A stretch of DNA of 64,000 bases from Parafrankia elaeagni (GCF_000374165.1 NZ_KB893714.1:1-64000); one strand, 5' to 3'; shown: positions 17,305 through 28,314, counted from the stretch's first letter. Notes: generated from the letters alone by a model not told the origin. Program-made: numbers and translations.

Positions 17305-18753
17305 GTGACATCAGTGCCGCTGGCCGCGCGGACCGGTGGCCTCACGGCCCTCGCCGGCGCGCTGCTGGCCGGATCGCTGTCGACCGCGCCCGCGCCGACC
17401 CCCGGCAGCTCGGCCCCTCCCCTCGCGGGGCCCCGCGCCGAGGCGTCGGCCCTGCCCGGCCTGGACCCGGACGCCCCGAAGGCCGACCCCGCCGCGGTGG
17501 CCGCGCGGCTGGCCGGCGCGCTCGCCGACCCGATCCTCGGCGATCCCGCGGCGCTGGTGGTCGACGCGCTGACCGGTCAGGTACTGGTCACCCATCGGGC
17601 CACCACGCCGACCGCCCCGGCCTCCACGATCAAGATCGCGACGGCCACCGCCGCGCTCACCGCGCTCGATCCGGACACCACCCTCACCACCCGAGCGGTC
17701 TACCTCCCCCCGGCCGGCGGCGCTGCCACCACACCGGGCGGCACCCTGTGGCTGGTCGGCGGCGGCGATCCCACCCTGACCGCCAGCACGGGCCCGGCCG
17801 GCTACCCGCCCGCGGCCCGCCTGAGCGACCTCGCCCGCCAGGTGCACGACGCCGGCATCACGGCGGTCGGCACGGTGATCGGTGACGGCACCGCGTACTC
17901 CGGCCCGACGACCGCTGCCGGCTGGCGGGACGGCTACGTCTCGGACGGAAACGTCACCCCGGTCTCCGCCCTCGAGGTGGACGCCGGGCGGTCCGCGCCG
18001 GGCGCGGGCGGGCCGCGCACACCCACACCTGACGCCGCCGCCGCCGGGGCGTTCGCCGCGGCGCTCGGCGCCGCCGGGGTTCCCGTCGGCGCGGTGACCA
18101 TCGGCCGCGCCGATCCCGCCGCGCACGAGGTCGGCTCGGTAGACAGCCCGACGATCGCCGTCCTGGTCGAGCGCATGCTCACCGACTCGGACAACGACCT
18201 GGCGGAAAGCCTGGGCCGGCAGGTCGCCGTGGCCCGGGGGCTGCCGGCGACCTTCGACGGGGCGGCCCAGGGCGTGCTGGGCGCGTTGCGCGACGCGGGC
18301 ATCCCGACCGAGGGCGCGGTCCTGCGGGACACCAGCGGCCTGTCGATCGACAACCGGATCGCCCCGGCGACCCTGGTCGCCGCCCTGCGAACCGCGGTCA
18401 TGCCTGGGCATCCCGCGCTGCGGACCGTCCTGTCCGGGCTGCCGGTCGCAGGGTTCACCGGAACCCTCGGGGATCGTTACGGGGCGGCCGACACCTCGTC
18501 GGCCGCCGGTGTCGTGCGGGCGAAGACCGGCAGCCTGCGCATTGTGACGAGTCTGGCCGGTGTGGTCACCGACGCCGACGGGCGGCTGTTGCTGTTCGGC
18601 CTGTTCGCCCCGGTCGAGGAGCAGGGCCTCACCAAGATGGCGCTGGACCGGGTGGCCACAGCACTCGCCTCCTGCGGGTGCCCGGCGGCGGCGTCCCCGC
18701 CGACCCGCCCGGCCCTGCCGGGGTCCTCCGTGCCGCCGCTGCCGCAGGGCTGA
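17305..18753 (+). CDS. dacB: D-alanyl-D-alanine carboxypeptidase / endopeptidase (PBP4, S13 family)
   Basis: A 482-residue penicillin-binding protein that trims or cleaves peptidoglycan peptides outside the membrane. A hydrophobic N-terminus ([17 protein letters not shown]) looks like a signal peptide. The three catalytic boxes are visible: Ser107-x-x-Lys110 in [12 protein letters not shown] in [11 protein letters not shown], and KTG in VRAKTGSLR. The large insert between the first two boxes is typical of S13 enzymes. GTG 17305 is chosen so that the signal peptide sits at the N-terminus. It begins a run dacB - zincin - tilS/hpt - ftsH - folE. Confidence 0.92.
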   Translation: MTSVPLAARTGGLTALAGALLAGSLSTAPAPTPGSSAPPLAGPRAEASALPGLDPDAPKADPAAVAARLAGALADPILGDPAALVVDALTGQVLVTHRATTPTAPASTIKIATATAALTALDPDTTLTTRAVYLPPAGGAATTPGGTLWLVGGGDPTLTASTGPAGYPPAARLSDLARQVHDAGITAVGTVIGDGTAYSGPTTAAGWRDGYVSDGNVTPVSALEVDAGRSAPGAGGPRTPTPDAAAAGAFAAALGAAGVPVGAVTIGRADPAAHEVGSVDSPTIAVLVERMLTDSDNDLAESLGRQVAVARGLPATFDGAAQGVLGALRDAGIPTEGAVLRDTSGLSIDNRIAPATLVAALRTAVMPGHPALRTVLSGLPVAGFTGTLGDRYGAADTSSAAGVVRAKTGSLRIVTSLAGVVTDADGRLLLFGLFAPVEEQGLTKMALDRVATALASCGCPAAASPPTRPALPGSSVPPLPQG

Positions 18754-18916
18754 ACTGCTCGTCCGCCGGAACGCGGGGAGATCAGAGTATTGCCTTCAGG
18801 CATCTGTGAGCTTTTCCAGAAATCATTTGAAAAAAGTGCTGGTCGACCTCGGCTGCACGGACAGGATCGTCCGATCGGGCGGGCCAGGTGGGCACAGGCC
18901 CGGTACGCTCGTATTC

Positions 18917-20104
18917 GTGGACGCTGAGCTGGTCGACTGGGGACTCGCTGTAACAACGGCGAAAAAGCTCGTCCGACCCGGCCCGCAGCGCAGTCGCGCG
19001 GAGGCGGACGAGATCGTGTCGGAGCTGCGGCGACTCGCAGTGGTGGCCGAGGGCCATGTTCAGGAGTACACCCGGCTGGTTCCCGCCGGTCCGGCCACGC
19101 CGATCGCGGTGGTCGACCGTCCCGAGTGGGTGCGCTCCAACGTCGCCGGGCTGCGGGTGGCCACCGCCCCGCTGATGGGCAAGCTGTCCGAGCAGAGCCG
19201 GGGCCGTCTCTCGGCCAGTCTGGGTCGGCGGGTCACCGGCATCCAGATCGGGTCGGCGCTCGCCTACCTGGCCGGGAAGGTGCTCGGCCAGTTCGAGATC
19301 TTCCTCCCACCCGAGGAGTACGAGGAGGGCGGCAGCGGGGCCGGGTCGCCGCTGCTCGCCAGGCCCGCCGCGGGTGCGGCGCCGGGGTCGGCCCTCGACG
19401 CGGCGGCCCTGGCGGCGTCGGTCGTGCTTCCGGTCGGCCGGCTGAGCCTGGTGGCCCCCAACATCGCCCACGCGGAGGAGACGCTCAACGTCGTCCCCCA
19501 CGACTTCCGACTCTGGGTGTGCCTGCACGAGCAGACCCACCGCAGCCAGTTCACCGCCGTTCCCTGGCTGCGGGAGCACCTGGAGTCCGAGATCACGGCG
19601 TTCATCGCCGCCACCGACCTCGATCCGGACGTGCTGGCCGACCGGGTGCGGGCCGCTGTCACCGCACTGCGCAGCGCGGTCCGCGATCACGGCCCGGAGA
19701 CGACGAGTGTGGTCGAGGCCCTGCAGACACCGGCGCAGCGCGAGGTCCTGGATCGCCTGCAGGCGCTGATGACCCTGTTGGAGGGCCACGCCGACCAGGT
19801 CATGGACGCGGTCGGCCCGCAGGTCGTCCCGACGGTGGCCGACATCCGCGCCAAGTTCGACAACCGGCGCTCCGGCGGCTCACCCATCGACCGGTTCCTG
19901 CGCCGCCTGCTCGGGCTGGACCTGAAGATGCAGCAGTACCGGCAGGGCGGCGCCTTCGTCCGGGCCGTCGTGGCCGAGGTCGGGGTCGGGGGGTTCAACC
20001 ACGTGTGGCAGTCGCCGCAGACACTGCCCACCCGTCCGGAGCTGGCCGACCCGGGGGCCTGGATGCTTCGGGTGCTCGGCACCCGGCCGTCGATGTCCGC
20101 GTGA
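18917..20104 (+). CDS. Zinc-dependent metalloprotease-like protein (DUF2342)
   Basis: A 395-residue member of the actinobacterial DUF2342 family, sometimes labelled an F420-biosynthesis-associated protein. The start MDAELVDWGLAVTTAKKL and GPQRSRAEAD are typical. A zincin motif HEQTH lies in LWVCLHEQTHRSQFT near residue 200, with a downstream acidic region that could supply the third ligand. A Gly/Ala-rich linker occupies about residues 135-165. Function has not been established to my knowledge. GTG 18917 fits the family start; the frame is open upstream but overlaps dacB. Confidence 0.8.
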   Translation: MDAELVDWGLAVTTAKKLVRPGPQRSRAEADEIVSELRRLAVVAEGHVQEYTRLVPAGPATPIAVVDRPEWVRSNVAGLRVATAPLMGKLSEQSRGRLSASLGRRVTGIQIGSALAYLAGKVLGQFEIFLPPEEYEEGGSGAGSPLLARPAAGAAPGSALDAAALAASVVLPVGRLSLVAPNIAHAEETLNVVPHDFRLWVCLHEQTHRSQFTAVPWLREHLESEITAFIAATDLDPDVLADRVRAAVTALRSAVRDHGPETTSVVEALQTPAQREVLDRLQALMTLLEGHADQVMDAVGPQVVPTVADIRAKFDNRRSGGSPIDRFLRRLLGLDLKMQQYRQGGAFVRAVVAEVGVGGFNHVWQSPQTLPTRPELADPGAWMLRVLGTRPSMSA

Positions 20105-20155
20105 CGGCCCGGTCCGTGTGAACGGCGGGCAGCGCGGGCAGCGCGGGCGACCGCT

Positions 20156-21922
20156 GTGACGGCGGCCCGGCCCGCCCCCGGCCCGGCCTCGGCGTCCGTT
20201 GCGGGCATGCCGGCGCCGTCGCTGTCGGCGGTGCGGCTGGCCGTCCGCGACGCGGTGGCCGACATTCCGCCCGGCGGGCTCGTTCTCGTCGCCTGCTCGG
20301 GCGGCTCCGACTCGTTGGCTCTCGCCGCCGCCCTGGCGTTCGTCGCGCCCCGCCGCGCACTGCGCGCCGGCCTGCTGACGGTGGACCACGCCTGGGACGA
20401 CACGTCGTCCGCCCGCGCGGCCGGGGTCGCAGCGCAGGGCGAGAGCCTGGGGTTGTCCCCGGTCGAGATCCTGGCGGCACCCACGCCCCGTTCCGAGGGC
20501 GCCGCGCGGGACGCCCGCCGGGCTGCCCTGCTCGCGGCAGCCAGGCGGCTGCAGGCGCACGCCGTGCTGCTCGGTCACACCCTCGACGACCAGGCCGAGA
20601 CCGTGCTGCTGCGGCTCGCACGCGGCTCCGGGGCACGCTCACTGAGCGGCATGCCCGCCGCCGACGGCCTGGTCCGCCGGCCGCTGCTCGGCCTGCGGCG
20701 GGCACATACCCGCGAGGCCTGTCAGTTCCTCGACCTCCCCTTCTGGGAGGACCCGACCAACGCCGACCCGGCGTTCGCCCGGGCTCGTACCCGCGCGACG
20801 GTGCTACCCGTCCTGGAGGCTGAGCTCGGGCCCGGTATCGCCGAGGCGCTGGCCCGCACCGCGGACCTGCTGCGGGCGGACGCTGACGCGCTGGAGGCGC
20901 TGGCCGACGACGCCTATCTCGGCCTCACCGCCACTGCCCCGCCGCAGGCCCCGGCAGAGCCCGACCCGGCGCAGGCGGCGCTCCGTCCGGCGCGGGTGGA
21001 GCTCGACGTCCAGGCGCTGGCCCCCCTTTCCCGGGCGGTGCGAGGCCGGGTGCTGCGCAGGGCCGCGCTGAGCGCGGGCTCGTCAGCCTCCGCGCTGCGT
21101 GCCTCGCACATCTGGGCGGTCGAGGAACTTGTGACCCGTTGGCGCGGGCAGAAGCCGGTCCCGCTCCCGTCAGGCGTGCTGGCACGCCGGACTGGTGGCA
21201 GGATCGCCATCGCCGGTCCAGACGCGCCGATTCCCGCCGAACCCGCGGAACCGGGCGTCGCCGGGCCGGTCCACCCAGCACCCGACCAGGAGGACAGGCT
21301 GGTGAGCCAGGCGGCGACGGCGAAGGCCGACAACGACGGCACCTCGATCCCCGCTGCGGAGGTGTCCCCGGCTCGGGTCCATCCCGACATCGGCGACGTC
21401 CTCGTCAGCGAGCAGGAGATCGCGACGAAGATCGCGGAACTGGCGGCGCGCGTGGACGCGGACTACGCCGGTCGCGAAATCCTCCTGGTCGGTGTCCTCA
21501 AGGGCGCGGTGATGGTGATGGCGGACCTGTCCCGCGCGCTGACCGTGCCGATCACGATGGAGTTCATGGCCGTCTCGTCCTACGGGTCGACGACGTCGTC
21601 CTCCGGTGTGGTCCGCATCCTCAAGGACCTCGACCGTTCCATCGAGGGGCGGGACGTGCTGGTCGTCGAGGACATCATCGACTCCGGGCTGACCCTGTCC
21701 TGGCTGCTGCGGAACCTGCGGTCGCGGGGGCCGGCGTCGCTCGAGGTGCTGGCACTGTTCCGCAAGCCCGAGGCGATCACCGTCGACGTCGACCTGCGGT
21801 ACGTGGGCTTCGACATCCCGAGCGCCTTCGTCGTCGGGTACGGCCTCGACTACGCGGAGCACTACCGGACCCTGCCCTTCGTCGGGACGCTGACACCCGA
21901 GGCGATCGCCCGGCGCGCCTGA
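20156..21922 (+). CDS. tilS-hpt: TilS-Hpt fusion: tRNA(Ile)-lysidine synthase and hypoxanthine phosphoribosyltransferase
   Basis: A single 588-codon frame with no stop between two enzymes. Residues about 20-380 are TilS, with the PP-loop [13 protein letters not shown] and [14 protein letters not shown]; it makes lysidine at the wobble base of the AUA-reading tRNA-Ile. Residues about 400-588 are Hpt, with the PRPP loop [14 protein letters not shown] and the VGVLKGAV motif; it salvages hypoxanthine and guanine. Inside the frame an AGGAGG at 21288-21293 lies 8 bases before GTG 21302, so Hpt may also be made separately. A tilS-hpt fusion is known in Listeria. The TilS start could also be ATG 20207. 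Confidence 0.88.
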   Translation: MTAARPAPGPASASVAGMPAPSLSAVRLAVRDAVADIPPGGLVLVACSGGSDSLALAAALAFVAPRRALRAGLLTVDHAWDDTSSARAAGVAAQGESLGLSPVEILAAPTPRSEGAARDARRAALLAAARRLQAHAVLLGHTLDDQAETVLLRLARGSGARSLSGMPAADGLVRRPLLGLRRAHTREACQFLDLPFWEDPTNADPAFARARTRATVLPVLEAELGPGIAEALARTADLLRADADALEALADDAYLGLTATAPPQAPAEPDPAQAALRPARVELDVQALAPLSRAVRGRVLRRAALSAGSSASALRASHIWAVEELVTRWRGQKPVPLPSGVLARRTGGRIAIAGPDAPIPAEPAEPGVAGPVHPAPDQEDRLVSQAATAKADNDGTSIPAAEVSPARVHPDIGDVLVSEQEIATKIAELAARVDADYAGREILLVGVLKGAVMVMADLSRALTVPITMEFMAVSSYGSTTSSSGVVRILKDLDRSIEGRDVLVVEDIIDSGLTLSWLLRNLRSRGPASLEVLALFRKPEAITVDVDLRYVGFDIPSAFVVGYGLDYAEHYRTLPFVGTLTPEAIARRA

Positions 21923-22158
21923 CCCGGCCTGGGGGTCAGCTCCGCGGCACCCGGGGCCACCGGCGTGGGGCCGGCGCCGGTGCGCGGCCAGGAGCGGCCG
22001 TCGAGCGGCCATGGAACAGTGCGGCCCCGCGGTCCGTTGCTCGGATGTACGGGCGGTGAGATGCGCGTACCGGCGGTACCCTCGGCACAAGGGAATCCCG
22101 ATCGAGGGCAGCACACACGGCAGGAGGGTGGAGCGCTTGTGTCCGGCGCTCCAAACAG

Positions 22159-24372
22159 ATGACTCCAAGACGAATCTTCCGCGGCTGGGTGCCCCTGCTA
22201 CTCCTGGCCCTCTTCGTGATCATCCTCACGACCGGGGTGCTCTCCGGGCCCAGTGAGTACGAGAAGACGGACCTCAGCTTCGTCCAGCAGAAGATTGACC
22301 AGAGCTCCAGCGCCGAGGCCGACTCCCGGGTCACCGAGGCGACGATCCAGGACTCGAAGCAGATCATCCGGATCGAGCTGGGGAACGGCCAGAAGTACGA
22401 GTCGTCCTTCGCGACCGAGCAGGCGCTCACCCTCGCCAACGAGCTCAAGCAGCAGAACATCAAGTACGAGGTCACCGTCGACCGCGGGAACGTCCTCGTC
22501 TCACTGCTGCTGAACCTGCTGCCCGTGGTCCTCATCGTGATCCTGCTGCTGTTCTTCATGAACCAGATGCAGGGCGGCGGCAACCGCGTCATGAACTTCG
22601 GCAAGTCCAAGGCGAAACTGGTCAGCAAGGACACACCCAAGACCACATTCGCGGATGTCGCGGGCTCCGACGAGGCGATCGAGGAGCTCCAGGAGATCAA
22701 GGAGTTCCTGGAGAACCCGGGCAAGTTCCAGGCCATCGGCGCCAAGATCCCCAAGGGCGTGCTGCTCTACGGGCCGCCCGGCACCGGCAAGACGCTGCTC
22801 GCCCGGGCGGTCGCCGGTGAGGCCGGCGTTCCCTTCTACTCGATCTCCGGCTCCGACTTCGTCGAGATGTTCGTCGGTGTCGGCGCGAGCCGGGTCCGCG
22901 ACCTGTTCGAGCAGGCCAAGGCGAACGCTCCCGCCATCATCTTCGTCGACGAGATCGACGCCGTCGGCCGGCACCGCGGGGCGGGTCTGGGCGGCGGCCA
23001 CGACGAGCGCGAGCAGACCCTCAACCAGCTCCTCGTCGAGATGGACGGCTTCGACGTGAAGGGCGGCGTGATCCTGATCGCCGCCACCAACCGGCCCGAC
23101 ATCCTCGACCCGGCGCTGCTGCGCCCCGGCCGGTTCGACCGCCAGATCGTCGTCGACCGCCCCGACCTTCTCGGGCGCGAGGCGATCCTGAAGGTCCACG
23201 CCAAGGGCAAGCCCATCGGGCCGGACGTCGACATGCTCATCATCGCGCGGCGCACCCCCGGCTTCACCGGTGCCGACCTCGCGAACGTGCTGAACGAGGC
23301 GGCCCTGCTGGCCGCCCGGTCGGACGTCCGGTTCATCTCCTCCGCGCTGCTGGAGGAGTCGATCGACCGCGTGATGGCCGGGCCGGAGCGCAAGACCCGG
23401 GCGATGAGCGACAAGGAGAAGAAGCGGATCGCCTACCACGAGGGCGGTCACGCGCTCGTGGCGCACGCCCTCCCCAACGCCGACCCGGTACACAAGATCA
23501 CCATCCTGCCGCGGGGCCGCGCCCTCGGGTACACGATGCAGCTCCCGCTGGAGGACAAGTACCTGTCGACCAGGTCGGAGATGCTTGACCGGCTCGCCGT
23601 CCTGCTTGGCGGCCGCACCGCGGAGGAGCTCGTCTTCCACGAGCCCACCACCGGCGCCAGCGACGACATCGAGAAGGCGACCCAGATCGCCCGCGCGATG
23701 ATCACCCAGTACGGCATGAGCGACAAGCTGGGCGCGATCAAGTTCGGCAGCGAGTCCGGTGAGGTCTTCCTCGGCCGCGACATGGGCCACCAGCGGGACT
23801 ACTCCGAAGAGGTCGCCAGCGAGATCGACGACGAGGTGCGCCGCCTCATCGAGTCCGCGCACGACGAGGCGTGGGAGATCCTGGTCACCTACCGCGACGT
23901 CCTCGACAACCTGGTCCTGCGGTTGATGGACATCGAGACGCTGAGCAAGGACGACCTCCTCGAGGTCTTCGCGACCGTCCAGAAGCGGCCCAGCCGCGGC
24001 TCCTACACGGGTGTCGGGCGACGCATCCCCTCCGACCGGCCGCCGGTCCAGACCCCGGCCGAGCTGGGCCTCGTCCCGTCGGGCGTCACGGAGATGGTCA
24101 AGGGCGCACCGTCCGGCCACACCACGACGAACGGCGGCGCGCCGAACGGGAACGGGAACGGCGGCCATGCCGTCCGCCCCGCGGGGGCACCCGACCCGGC
24201 CGTTCCGCAGCACCCGGCGCCGCCCAGCGGCGATCCGGTGCCCGGTGGGCCGGGGCAGGACCCGGCCGGCCCCGTGGGGCAGGGCGGTGCCCCAGGGCCC
24301 GAATCACCCCGGATCGCCAATCCGTGGGCGCCTCCCACCTGGGACAACGATGACGACAGGAGACGCCGTTGA
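22159..24372 (+). CDS. ftsH: ATP-dependent zinc metalloprotease FtsH
   Basis: A 737-residue membrane-anchored AAA+ protease that degrades misfolded and regulatory membrane proteins. Two membrane helices (about 10-30 and 113-133) flank a small extracytoplasmic domain. The AAA+ domain has Walker A GPPGTGKT at 205-212, Walker [12 protein letters not shown] and the second region of homology ([19 protein letters not shown]). The protease site is HEGGH at 427-431 with a distal Asp ligand expected near EPTTGASDD. The last 110 residues are Pro/Gly-rich and probably disordered, longer than in E. coli. The gene overlaps folE at TTGA. Confidence 0.97.
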   Translation: MTPRRIFRGWVPLLLLALFVIILTTGVLSGPSEYEKTDLSFVQQKIDQSSSAEADSRVTEATIQDSKQIIRIELGNGQKYESSFATEQALTLANELKQQNIKYEVTVDRGNVLVSLLLNLLPVVLIVILLLFFMNQMQGGGNRVMNFGKSKAKLVSKDTPKTTFADVAGSDEAIEELQEIKEFLENPGKFQAIGAKIPKGVLLYGPPGTGKTLLARAVAGEAGVPFYSISGSDFVEMFVGVGASRVRDLFEQAKANAPAIIFVDEIDAVGRHRGAGLGGGHDEREQTLNQLLVEMDGFDVKGGVILIAATNRPDILDPALLRPGRFDRQIVVDRPDLLGREAILKVHAKGKPIGPDVDMLIIARRTPGFTGADLANVLNEAALLAARSDVRFISSALLEESIDRVMAGPERKTRAMSDKEKKRIAYHEGGHALVAHALPNADPVHKITILPRGRALGYTMQLPLEDKYLSTRSEMLDRLAVLLGGRTAEELVFHEPTTGASDDIEKATQIARAMITQYGMSDKLGAIKFGSESGEVFLGRDMGHQRDYSEEVASEIDDEVRRLIESAHDEAWEILVTYRDVLDNLVLRLMDIETLSKDDLLEVFATVQKRPSRGSYTGVGRRIPSDRPPVQTPAELGLVPSGVTEMVKGAPSGHTTTNGGAPNGNGNGGHAVRPAGAPDPAVPQHPAPPSGDPVPGGPGQDPAGPVGQGGAPGPESPRIANPWAPPTWDNDDDRRRR

Positions 24373-25145
24373 GCTCCGATTCCGACGAGGCGCGGACTGT
24401 CACGCGCCACGACGGCGCCCCGGCGGCGGGATCCGTCGGAACCGAGCCCGGTGAAGCCTTCGCAGGGTCAGGCGCGGAGAACGGCTCTCCTGCCGGAAAG
24501 ACGGGGGCAACGGGCAGGGCGGGCACCCTGGCGGAGGGCGCAGGCGGGCGACGGCCGAAGCGGCCCGATCTGGTCCGCCCGTTCGACCACGACCGGGTCG
24601 CCCGCGCTGTGCGCGAGCTGCTGATCGGCATCGGCGAGGACCCGGACCGCGAAGGCCTGCGCAAGACGCCGGACCGGGTGGCCCGCGCCTACCAGGAGGC
24701 CGTCGAGGGGCTCGGCCGCGACCCGGCCGAGGTCCTCACCACGGTGTTCGACGAGGGCCACGACGAGATGGTCCTCGTCCGCGACATCGACTTCTCGTCG
24801 CTGTGCGAGCACCACCTCGTGGTCTTCGCCGGCAAGGCGCACGTGGCCTACATCCCGAACGAGAAGGGGCAGATCACCGGTCTGTCCAAGCTCGCCCGGC
24901 TGGTCGACCTGTACGCCCGCCGCCCGCAGGTGCAGGAGCGCCTCACCTCGCAGGTCGCGGACGCGCTCGTCGACGTCCTGGACCCGCGCGGGGTGATGGT
25001 CGTCGTCGAGGCCGAGCACCTGTGCATGTCCATGCGGGGCGTGCGCAAGCCCGGCGCGACCACGGTGACGTCAGCGGTGCGCGGCCAGTTCCTCAGCCCG
25101 GCGACCCGCAGCGAAGGCATGTCACTGATCATGCGGGGCCGCTGA
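24369..25145 (+). CDS. folE: GTP cyclohydrolase I
   Basis: A 258-residue enzyme that opens the GTP ring to make 7,8-dihydroneopterin triphosphate for folate. The zinc ligands are seen in [12 protein letters not shown] and [16 protein letters not shown], and the C-terminal [13 protein letters not shown] completes the signature. About 65 low-complexity residues precede the catalytic core. A TTG start at 24369 is chosen: AGGAGA at 24357-24362 is well spaced and the TTGA overlap with ftsH suggests coupling. Folate genes downstream of ftsH are usual in actinobacteria, but the following folate genes (folP, folB, folK) are absent here, because glsA lies convergently. Confidence 0.93.
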   Translation: MSSDSDEARTVTRHDGAPAAGSVGTEPGEAFAGSGAENGSPAGKTGATGRAGTLAEGAGGRRPKRPDLVRPFDHDRVARAVRELLIGIGEDPDREGLRKTPDRVARAYQEAVEGLGRDPAEVLTTVFDEGHDEMVLVRDIDFSSLCEHHLVVFAGKAHVAYIPNEKGQITGLSKLARLVDLYARRPQVQERLTSQVADALVDVLDPRGVMVVVEAEHLCMSMRGVRKPGATTVTSAVRGQFLSPATRSEGMSLIMRGR

Positions 25146-25179
25146 CCACAGGCCCCCGCCGGGCCGCATGGCCCGCTGT

Positions 25180-26988
25180 TCACTCCTCCAGCGACTGGAT
25201 CTCCAGTGTCGCCTGGCGGAGCTGGGAGGACAGGCTGCGGGCAATCGCCCGGACGAGTGCGTTGTACACGTCCGGGCAGGTGCGCCGCAGCTCCTCGAAG
25301 GCGGTCGCGGTCAGAACCTCGCAGGTCGCGGCCTGCGCCACCACCGTCCGGGTGGAACGCCGACCGCCGTCGACCAGTGCCAGCTCACCGAAGGCGCTCC
25401 CGGCCGGGATGGAGCTCAGCCGGAACCACCGGGAGCCGTCGGAGTTCGGGGCCAGCGCGTCGACCAGCCCCCGGGTGACGAAGAACAGGGCGTCAGCCGG
25501 CTCGCCCTCGTCGAACACGGTCACACCACCGTCGTAGGCACGCCGCTCGCACGCCGCCGCGACCGTGGAGATCTCCTCTGGCCCCAGGTCCGCGAGCAGT
25601 TCCTGCGCGCCGAGGTCGACATGCGCGGTCGGCGGCGGTGTGACGAGTGCCGCGCCGGCCAGCAGCCCCTCCTCCGCCTGCTCCAGGGCGGTCTCCAGGT
25701 CGGGCAGCCGCGAGGTGTTCGCCATGCCGCGCATCAGCCGCTCGACGCCCGGGAGCCCGCGCGGGTCCGCGAAGAGGACGCTGATGCCCCGGGTCGCCAG
25801 ATCGTCCACCAGGACGCGGATCAGCTCGACGGCCGGCTCGCGGACAGCGGCGACCCGGCGTAGGTCCAGCAGCACCCAGCGCGCCCCGGCCTGGTTCTCC
25901 CGTACTGTGCGAACGACCCGCTCGGCGCTGGCGAAACCGAGATCACCCTGCAGCTCGTGGATGACGATCGCCGCGCCGCGCCGGGCCAGGACGGCACGCT
26001 CGCGGGCGCCACGCAGGCGCTTGGAGCTGAGTGCGTCGCCGCGGTGCGTACCCCGCACCGGATGCGGCGGCTCCCCCTGCGGGGCGAGCAGGTGCAGGGC
26101 GAAGCGCGAAGCCAGCATCTCGCAGGCCCGGACACCCCGGTAGCTGTTGCCCGCCTCGTCCAGCGGCGGGCTGAAGACACCGATCCCGAGCTGCCCCGGC
26201 AGCACCGCGCAGACGCCGCCCGCCACCCCGCTCTTGGCCGGCAGGCCGACCCGGAACAGCCAGGTGCCCGCCCGGTCGTACATGCCGCAGGTGGCCATCA
26301 CGGTCAGCACGTGGTTGACGTGGTCCTCGTCGAGGACACGCTCGCCGGTCCGCGGGTTGATCCCGCCGCGGGCCAGCGTCCCGGCCATCACCGCGAGGTC
26401 GGCCGCGGTCACCTCGACCGCGCACTGCCGGAAGTAGACATCGCAGATCTCGTCGACCGGACCGTGCAGTGCACCTGCCCCGCGCATCAGAAAGCCGATG
26501 GCGCGGTTGCGGTCGCCGGTGTCCCGTTCCGAGGTGAAGACGCGTTCGTTGACGGTGAGCTGCCGACCCGCGAACGCCGAGAGGCCGGCCAGAATGCGGT
26601 CGAAGCGCTCCCCCGGGTCGGCCCCCCGCACCAGGCTGGATGTCAGAATCGCGCCCGCGTTCACCATCGGGTTCAGGGGCCGGCCGCTCGCCGGCTCCAG
26701 GGTGATCGCGTTGAACGCGTCGCCGGTGGGCTCCACACCGACCCTGGCCAGCACGTTCTCCGTCCCGCGGTCGCGCAGCGCGAGGGCGTAGACGAACGGC
26801 TTGGAGACGGACTGGATCGTGAACGGGACATGGCTGTCCCCCGCCTGGTAGTGCAGCCCGTCCATCGTGGTGACGGCGAGACCGAACAGGGACGGGTCGG
26901 CCGTCGCGAGCTCGGGGATGTAGCGGGCGACGGCACCGGAGCTGTCCGCGGAGAAGGCCCTGTGGATGTCCGCGAGGACCTTCTCCAT
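25180..26988 (-). CDS. glsA: Glutaminase fused to STAS and cyclic-nucleotide-binding domains
   Basis: A 602-residue protein with three parts. Residues 1-305 are a serine-type glutaminase (L-glutamine to glutamate and ammonia) with Ser60-x-x-Lys63 in TIQSVSKPFVYAL, plus NPMVNAGAI, TGDRNRAIGF and PAKSGVAGG. Residues about 345-435 resemble a STAS/anti-sigma-antagonist domain (WVLLDLRRVAAV). Residues about 470-600 form a cNMP-binding domain (FDEGEPADALFFV, AGSAFGELALVDGGRRS). ATG 26988 is preceded by a purine-rich GGTGGCGG. It starts 20 bases after hisG stops, so it is probably co-transcribed with hisE-hisG. The domain set implies regulation of nitrogen release by a second messenger. Confidence 0.9.
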   Translation of the reverse strand: MEKVLADIHRAFSADSSGAVARYIPELATADPSLFGLAVTTMDGLHYQAGDSHVPFTIQSVSKPFVYALALRDRGTENVLARVGVEPTGDAFNAITLEPASGRPLNPMVNAGAILTSSLVRGADPGERFDRILAGLSAFAGRQLTVNERVFTSERDTGDRNRAIGFLMRGAGALHGPVDEICDVYFRQCAVEVTAADLAVMAGTLARGGINPRTGERVLDEDHVNHVLTVMATCGMYDRAGTWLFRVGLPAKSGVAGGVCAVLPGQLGIGVFSPPLDEAGNSYRGVRACEMLASRFALHLLAPQGEPPHPVRGTHRGDALSSKRLRGARERAVLARRGAAIVIHELQGDLGFASAERVVRTVRENQAGARWVLLDLRRVAAVREPAVELIRVLVDDLATRGISVLFADPRGLPGVERLMRGMANTSRLPDLETALEQAEEGLLAGAALVTPPPTAHVDLGAQELLADLGPEEISTVAAACERRAYDGGVTVFDEGEPADALFFVTRGLVDALAPNSDGSRWFRLSSIPAGSAFGELALVDGGRRSTRTVVAQAATCEVLTATAFEELRRTCPDVYNALVRAIARSLSSQLRQATLEIQSLEE

Positions 26989-27008
26989 CGGGCCGCCACC
27001 GGACGGCA

Positions 27009-27857
27009 CTACAGGCGGCAGGCCTGGATGCCGGAGACCAGGATGCCCCGGGCGCCCAGATCCCACAGGTCGTCCATGGTGCGGTTGACATCGGCCTTCA
27101 GCACCATCGCGCGGACGGCGACCCAGCCCTCGCGCTGCAGCGGCGAGATCGTCGGCGACTCGTAGCCGGGCGTGACGTCGCAGGCCTTCTCCAGGACGGA
27201 GGAGGGCACGTCGTAGTCCATCATCACGTAGCGCCGGGCGACGAGAACACCCTGGACGCGGCGCAGCAGCCGCTCATGCCCGGCCGACAGCTCGGCTCCC
27301 CGCTTCGCGATCATGATCGCCTCGGAGCGCAGGACCGACTCTCCGACGAGCTCGAGCCCGGCCGCGCGCAGCGTCCGCCCCGTCTCCACGACGTCGGCCA
27401 CCGCGTCCGCGACGCCAAGCCGCACGGCGGTCTCCACCGCGCCGTCCAGCGTGACGATCTGCGCCGAGAGGCCCCGACCGGCGAGGTCGGTGCGGACCAG
27501 GCCGGGGAAGGACGTGGCGATGCGCAGGCCGTCGAGCTCCTTGACGTCGCTGCGCGACCCCGCCGGTGCGGCGTAGTGGAACGTGGACTGGCCGAACCCC
27601 AGCTGGACCAGCTCCTGCGCCGAGGTGTTGCTGTCGACCAGAAGGTCACGGCCGGTGATCCCCAGGTCCAGACGACCGGTGCCGACGTACACGGCGATGT
27701 CACGCGGGCGGAGGAAGAAGAACTCGATGTCGTTCTCAAGATCCGCCACCACCAGCTCGGCGGACTCCCGCCGCGCCAGGTAACCGGCGTCGCACAGCAG
27801 CTGGCTGGACGGAGCCGCGAGCCCGCCCTTGTTCGGAACCGCGATACGCAGCATCAT
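27009..27857 (-). CDS. hisG: ATP phosphoribosyltransferase (long form)
   Basis: A 282-residue enzyme for the first step of histidine synthesis, joining ATP and PRPP. The start LRIAVPNKGGLA, the middle YVGTGRLDLGITGRDLL and the PRPP-binding region ADAVADVVETGRTLRAAGL are diagnostic. The C-terminal regulatory ACT-like domain (VLKADVNRTMDDLWDLGA) is present, so it is the long, histidine-inhibited HisG_L form and needs no HisZ. ATG 27857 or 27854 (two Met in a row) is the start; the open frame extends 10 codons further. It lies between hisE and glsA on the same strand. Confidence 0.95.
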   Translation of the reverse strand: MMLRIAVPNKGGLAAPSSQLLCDAGYLARRESAELVVADLENDIEFFFLRPRDIAVYVGTGRLDLGITGRDLLVDSNTSAQELVQLGFGQSTFHYAAPAGSRSDVKELDGLRIATSFPGLVRTDLAGRGLSAQIVTLDGAVETAVRLGVADAVADVVETGRTLRAAGLELVGESVLRSEAIMIAKRGAELSAGHERLLRRVQGVLVARRYVMMDYDVPSSVLEKACDVTPGYESPTISPLQREGWVAVRAMVLKADVNRTMDDLWDLGARGILVSGIQACRL

Positions 27858-27921
27858 CACCACTCGCCAACGGTGCACATGGCACACGCGGCACCCGTGG
27901 CCGCGGAAAAACCGGACGTTC

Positions 27922-28314
27922 TCACAGGTGGGAGTATACGTCGTCCAGGGAAAGGCCCAGCGAAATCATCATCAGCTGGCTCCAGTACAGAAGCTGCGAG
28001 AGTTCCTCGGCGGCCCGGTCACGGCCCTCGTGCTCGGCCGCCATCCAGGCCTCGGCGGCCTCCTCGACGAGCTTCTTGCCCAGATGATGCACGCCCTGGT
28101 CCAACGCGGCGACCGTACCCGAGCCGGGCGACCTGTCCTGCCATTTACGAGACAGCTCTACAAAGAGTTCGTCAAATGTTTTTCTTTCCCGGCCCTCGCC
28201 TCCCTCGGCGAGCGACGAGGCGGTAACGGACGCGACCCGATCGAACCGCTCCGGCCGCCCTTCGCCGCCGGTCACCGGCGGACGAGACGCATCGGACGCG
28301 TCGGAGAAGGCCAT
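27922..28314 (-). CDS. hisE: Phosphoribosyl-ATP pyrophosphatase
   Basis: A 130-residue enzyme for the second step of histidine synthesis. The core is [14 protein letters not shown], then [19 protein letters not shown] with the metal-binding acidic residues of the MazG-like fold, and [14 protein letters not shown]. The family is usually about 87-110 residues, so the first 45 residues here are an extra polar leader; no good start codon lies nearer the core. It overlaps the ORF extension of the divergent HAD gene. hisE precedes hisG with a gap of 64 bases. Confidence 0.92.
   Translation of the reverse strand: MAFSDASDASRPPVTGGEGRPERFDRVASVTASSLAEGGEGRERKTFDELFVELSRKWQDRSPGSGTVAALDQGVHHLGKKLVEEAAEAWMAAEHEGRDRAAEELSQLLYWSQLMMISLGLSLDDVYSHL

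Noticed and set aside
22501-24213. 570-codon minus-strand frame over ftsH
   Set aside because: Antisense of a conserved gene; typical of codon bias at high GC.
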